A stretch of 64,000 bases of DNA from Lacrimispora indolis DSM 755 (lineage in GTDB: Bacteria > Bacillota > Clostridia > Lachnospirales > Lachnospiraceae): assembly GCF_000526995.1 (NCBI RefSeq), contig NZ_AZUI01000001.1:1116001-1180000 (forward strand). The letters run 5' to 3'. Numbering within the stretch: position 1 is the first letter of the stretch; every line of letters begins with the position of its first letter. This document shows positions 60,966-64,000 of the stretch, one piece after another. The notes beneath the pieces were generated by a model, which ran no database searches, was not told where the DNA came from, and saw only the letters and a list, made by a program, of their open reading frames with translations. Position numbers and translations under genes: made by a program.

Positions 60966-61880
60966 TCATTTTATTTTTCTTATCTTTTTCCCTTTGGACG
61001 GGCTGATGGCCATTACGGCGATGAACATGAACACAGCAGCCAGTGCCAACTGAATGAAAATGCTTAAAACCACCCAGTTTTCCATGATAAAGTTATCCGG
61101 GTGAGGGCCAAACCAGCTGTTTAAGCTCCTCACCACCTGATTATCCCCTGTCTGGCCGTTGATCATTGCATAAAAGGTGGCCGCCGGGTTTACCAGGAGC
61201 AGATAGAGGAATGCGCCGGAATTGGTCTGATCAGCCATGCCGCCCACGGACATGGCATAGGCACTGCTCATATTCATACGGGCCATGGATAAGACAAAGG
61301 CATTGATTGCATAGGTGCCTGCGGCAATGAGGACCAAAACTCCATAGCTGACTACAGTGGCGATGGTGGACCGTTTAAAAAGGGAAGAAAAACAGATTCC
61401 CATACTTCCGCAGAGAAGGGCCACCGCTAAATAACACAAAAGCAGAAGAAGCACGTCATAAACCATCACTCCCCCATAAACAAAGGACACCGCCAGAAGG
61501 GGAAAACTGGACATGATCAGGATGAACATGGTGCCAAAGGAGGAGGTGAGCTTCCCCCATATGATTTCCCATGGCTTTAAGGTGGTGGTAAGAAGAAGGT
61601 CAAGGGTCTGGCGTTCCCTTTCCCCGCTTATGCCTCCTGCGGTCAGGGCAGGCATGATGAACATCAGCATCACAAATTCCACCGCAGCCACGAACACGTA
61701 CAAATTGGTAAAGGAAGAATACTGAATCTCCGCCGTCAGCTTAACCCGCTCCACCACGGAATACATGTTAAGCAGGACCACCAGAGCCAGGATGGTATTA
61801 AAAAGGGCCAGGATCAGTGCCAGACGGAAGCTTCTGGAGCTGACCATTGTTTCCCTCTTATAAACCGGATTCAATTTCAT
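60966..61880 (-). CDS. ABC-2 type transporter permease
   Basis: 304 residues from the ATG at 61880, inside the end of the ATPase gene (23-base overlap), with AAAGGCGG upstream. It has about six membrane helices. NPVYKRETMVSSRSFRLALI at the N-terminus and SGERERQTLDLLLTTTLKPW near residue 88-107 (the coupling helix region) are typical of exporters of the ABC-2/NatB class. It forms the membrane part of an exporter with the ATPase at 61858-62820. The substrate is unknown. Confidence 0.88.
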   Translation of the reverse strand: MKLNPVYKRETMVSSRSFRLALILALFNTILALVVLLNMYSVVERVKLTAEIQYSSFTNLYVFVAAVEFVMLMFIMPALTAGGISGERERQTLDLLLTTTLKPWEIIWGKLTSSFGTMFILIMSSFPLLAVSFVYGGVMVYDVLLLLLCYLAVALLCGSMGICFSSLFKRSTIATVVSYGVLVLIAAGTYAINAFVLSMARMNMSSAYAMSVGGMADQTNSGAFLYLLLVNPAATFYAMINGQTGDNQVVRSLNSWFGPHPDNFIMENWVVLSIFIQLALAAVFMFIAVMAISPSKGKKIRKIK

Positions 61881-62820
61881 GTACAAGCACCGCCTTTTCT
61901 TTATCATGATCCGTGATCTGCATGAACAGGGATTCTAAGCTTCCCTGTTCCCTGTAAAATCCATGCACAAGCACGTCGGCATCCACCAATTGCTGCAAAA
62001 GAAGGGCCTCATCCTGATTATCTCCGATGAAATTCACCCGGATGTCCTCGTCTTTTACCGCTATGGTCTGGACGCAGGGCTGGCTCTTTAAGATGGTCAG
62101 CGCCTTTTCCTTATTTCCAAGAACAGAAATGATCAGAGGATTGGAAGCGTTGACCCTGCGCAGGATCTCCTCCATACTTCCGCTTAAGACCATTTTTCCC
62201 TGGTCAATGATCCCGATATCCGTACACAGTTCGGAAAGCTCAGAGAGAACATGGGAGCTTATTAATATGGTCTTTCCCTGCTCTTTTAATTCCTTTAAAA
62301 TTTCTTTAAATTCAAACCTGGTTCTCGGGTCCAGCCCAGAGGCCGGTTCGTCAAGGACCAGCAAAAGGGGATCGTGGATCAAAGCCCTTGCCAGGCAGAG
62401 CCGCTGTTTCATCCCTCTTGACAAGCTGTCCACGTAAAAATTCACCTTATCCTCCAGGCCCACCTGCTCCAAAAGAGTCATGTACCGGGTCCTGGCCTTC
62501 AAGCCGTCGCTCCCATAACAGGAGGCAAAGAATTCCATGTATTCATTGACCTTTAAATTGTCATAAACCCCGAAAAAATCCGGCACATAGCCGATCTTCA
62601 GCTTTAACTCATTTAAGCCCCTGGACACATCCACCCCGTCAATCATCACCTGCCCGCTGTCAGCGAAAAGAAGCCCTGTCATGATCTTGATGGTGGTGGT
62701 CTTTCCTGCTCCGTTAGGTCCTACGAATCCATAAAGTGAACCCTGTGGAATATGTAGGTCCAGACCGTTTAACGCATGGAACTTTCCAAATTTTTTCCGT
62801 AAATCCTTAATATCTAACAT
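61858..62820 (-). CDS. ABC transporter ATP-binding protein (CcmA/NatA class)
   Basis: 320 residues. Walker A GPNGAGKTT is at about 35-43, the signature SRGMKQRLCLARALIHDP near 133-150, Walker B LLVLDEPASGLDP, and a switch His in ISSHVLSEL. The C-terminal ~90 residues after the ABC domain are typical of ATPases working with ABC-2 permeases. Its ATG overlaps the stop codon of the upstream gene (TAATG), and it overlaps the permease gene by 23 bases, so all three are coupled. Confidence 0.94.
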   Translation of the reverse strand: MLDIKDLRKKFGKFHALNGLDLHIPQGSLYGFVGPNGAGKTTTIKIMTGLLFADSGQVMIDGVDVSRGLNELKLKIGYVPDFFGVYDNLKVNEYMEFFASCYGSDGLKARTRYMTLLEQVGLEDKVNFYVDSLSRGMKQRLCLARALIHDPLLLVLDEPASGLDPRTRFEFKEILKELKEQGKTILISSHVLSELSELCTDIGIIDQGKMVLSGSMEEILRRVNASNPLIISVLGNKEKALTILKSQPCVQTIAVKDEDIRVNFIGDNQDEALLLQQLVDADVLVHGFYREQGSLESLFMQITDHDKEKAVLVHEIESGL

Positions 62821-64000
62821 TATTTATCCCTTCCTGTCACAGTCAGCATGGGCAGAGTCACATACCAGTTGTTCTCAGCCGTATTGTCACATACATATTT
62901 TACGGTCAGGGTGTTGCCGGGAGACAGATAAGGGGTGAGCTCCCAGGCTTTATAAACCCCTTTGCCAGGGTCCATGGCATCGTAATTTCCCGTGTCATGA
63001 TTGTAGAAATAGACGTTTCCCTTAAAAATAGTGGTGTAGTAAAAGCTTTCGCTGTTTAAAAACTCATCGGAAGGGTTTTCAAAGGTCAGTGTTTCCACCT
63101 CTAAATCATTTCCAAGGAAATACTCCAAAGCTACCGGGTCTATGCCGTAAATGGCATTGGAATCCGCATAATACTGCCCGCTTACCACTGTAGGCGTTTT
63201 CATGAGGGCAGAACGGGAGGTCTCTCCGCTTTTCTTTGTATTCACATTAATGGTGGATGTGAACATGGACATGCCGTAAGTCTCATAACTTCCCCTGGCA
63301 AGGAACTGACTGGCTGACTGGTCCTTGCTGAAGGCCACGATCCTGGCCTCGGGATTATAAAATGAGGAATATTTATCCAGGTAAAAGCTTAAAATATTGG
63401 TCCTTGACAGGGCCAGCATGTAAGCAGGGTCTTCAATATCTGCTTTTTGATACTGGTAGCTTCCCGTCACACGGGCTGATACCAGAAAGGAATTATTAAT
63501 GGGGTAATTGATCACAGGAAGCCCCTCTAAGTTCATGGTCTCTCCCGGCTTCAGCTCTTCAATGACCACCATTTTCCCGTACATCAGGATCCCCACCTTT
63601 TCTACCTGGAAGGGATATTCATTGGTCACGGTGCCGTATACCTTTCCCCCAAACAAAGTAATGTCCCCTGTCAGGCCCTGATGATCGGTATTGGGAGTCC
63701 GTTTCCTCAGAGAATAATATTTCGGAGTAAAGGCCGCCGCATTCTGAACAGAAACCCTGGTGTCATTTTCCCCATAGGATATCTTCACCTTGTAATCTTC
63801 ATTTCCCATAAATCTGGGAACCGGCTTCATTTCATAGGAGCTGCTTCTGGTGATGGGGAGTAAGTCATAGGACGGGTCCAGGGCAATGGTATATGCCTTG
63901 TTGTAAGGAGTCCTCATGTTGAGATAGGTGTATTCATCCACATAGTCTGACCTGGTATCCAGAATGGTGGCATAGGTAAAGAAGGTGTCCTTAAATCTGG
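62820..64000 (-). CDS. Unknown large extracytoplasmic or membrane-associated protein linked to an ABC-2 exporter, 5' end beyond window
   Basis: The reading frame stays open to the right edge, so only the last 393 residues are seen and the start is outside the window. I do not recognise the family. Visible are a beta-rich, low-cysteine sequence with many Tyr, Asn and Ser. One stretch resembles polypeptide with repeated sheet-forming segments (GSYQYQKADIEDPAYML, VYFYNHDTGNYDAMDPGKG), and the very end is PMLTVTGRDK with no membrane anchor. It is translationally coupled to the ATPase gene. It may be an accessory or sensor of the exporter with membrane segments in the unseen part. Function unknown. 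Confidence 0.6.
   Translation of the reverse strand, partial: RFKDTFFTYATILDTRSDYVDEYTYLNMRTPYNKAYTIALDPSYDLLPITRSSSYEMKPVPRFMGNEDYKVKISYGENDTRVSVQNAAAFTPKYYSLRKRTPNTDHQGLTGDITLFGGKVYGTVTNEYPFQVEKVGILMYGKMVVIEELKPGETMNLEGLPVINYPINNSFLVSARVTGSYQYQKADIEDPAYMLALSRTNILSFYLDKYSSFYNPEARIVAFSKDQSASQFLARGSYETYGMSMFTSTINVNTKKSGETSRSALMKTPTVVSGQYYADSNAIYGIDPVALEYFLGNDLEVETLTFENPSDEFLNSESFYYTTIFKGNVYFYNHDTGNYDAMDPGKGVYKAWELTPYLSPGNTLTVKYVCDNTAENNWYVTLPMLTVTGRDK

Overview
The window looks like a chromosomal segment of a strictly anaerobic Firmicute, most likely a Lachnospiraceae/Clostridium cluster XIVa type organism (Lacrimispora or Clostridium-like). The inference rests on gene content: a type III glutamine synthetase, a NupNOPQ/BMP-type nucleoside importer, a 2-hydroxyacyl-CoA dehydratase-like protein with its ATP-driven activator, a 6-phospho-N-acetylmuramidase (DUF871), many GntR regulators, purine-rich AGGAGG-type ribosome-binding sites and T-rich sigma-A promoters. 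Most genes lie on the minus strand. I saw no tRNA, rRNA, CRISPR array, prophage or intact insertion sequence.

Layout. 1-3073 (minus): a glycosyltransferase followed by rfbF-rfbG-rfbH (rfbH cut by the window edge), making a CDP-3,6-dideoxyhexose for a surface glycan. 3334-6187 (plus): an amino-acid permease with a long structured leader and a PatB/MalY-type C-S lyase, closed by a bidirectional terminator facing a MarR regulator. 6924-16259 (minus): one long nucleoside-salvage operon (phosphorylase, GntR repressor, BMP lipoprotein, ATPase, two permeases, two more phosphorylases, nucleoside hydrolase), with a twin-palindrome operator on its promoter. 16590-17462 (plus): a Cof-type HAD phosphatase. 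17608-21687: a GntP permease and a LeuCD-like hydro-lyase divergent from an FCD-type GntR, with a 22-bp palindrome between. 22013-22203: an eroded IS3 transposase fragment.

22260-28022 (minus): MupG, a polar amino-acid ABC importer, and the dehydratase-like protein with its activator. The mupG and dehydratase genes share a conserved leader hairpin. 28046-34695 (minus): a beta-glucoside/cellobiose PTS system (EIIA, GH4, EIIB, EIIC, small membrane protein, GH1, DUF3284, GntR) in two transcription units. 34751-46334: a hydroxyacid or sugar-acid module: tripartite TctABC importer, two LarA-type racemase/epimerase homologues, a UxaA-type dehydratase, an enolase-superfamily enzyme, a LysR regulator and a PrpR-like regulator that lacks the sigma-54 contact loop.

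46303-56542 holds housekeeping and single genes: M42 aminopeptidase, AraC regulator, PHP histidinol phosphatase, glnN, fructose-bisphosphate aldolase, MATE exporter, thrC and sfsA. 56735-59924 is an SPFH/zinc-ribbon/TPM operon resembling Bacillus ydjGHI. Then come an 81-bp tandem repeat, endonuclease IV, and an ABC-2 exporter with a large partial gene running off the right edge.

The most unusual items are the shared hairpin/uORF leader upstream of mupG and the dehydratase gene, the LarA-pair sugar-acid module with its loop-less PrpR regulator, the LeuCD-GntP-GntR cluster of unknown substrate, the operator-in-spacer control of the nucleoside operon, and two families of short intergenic repeats.
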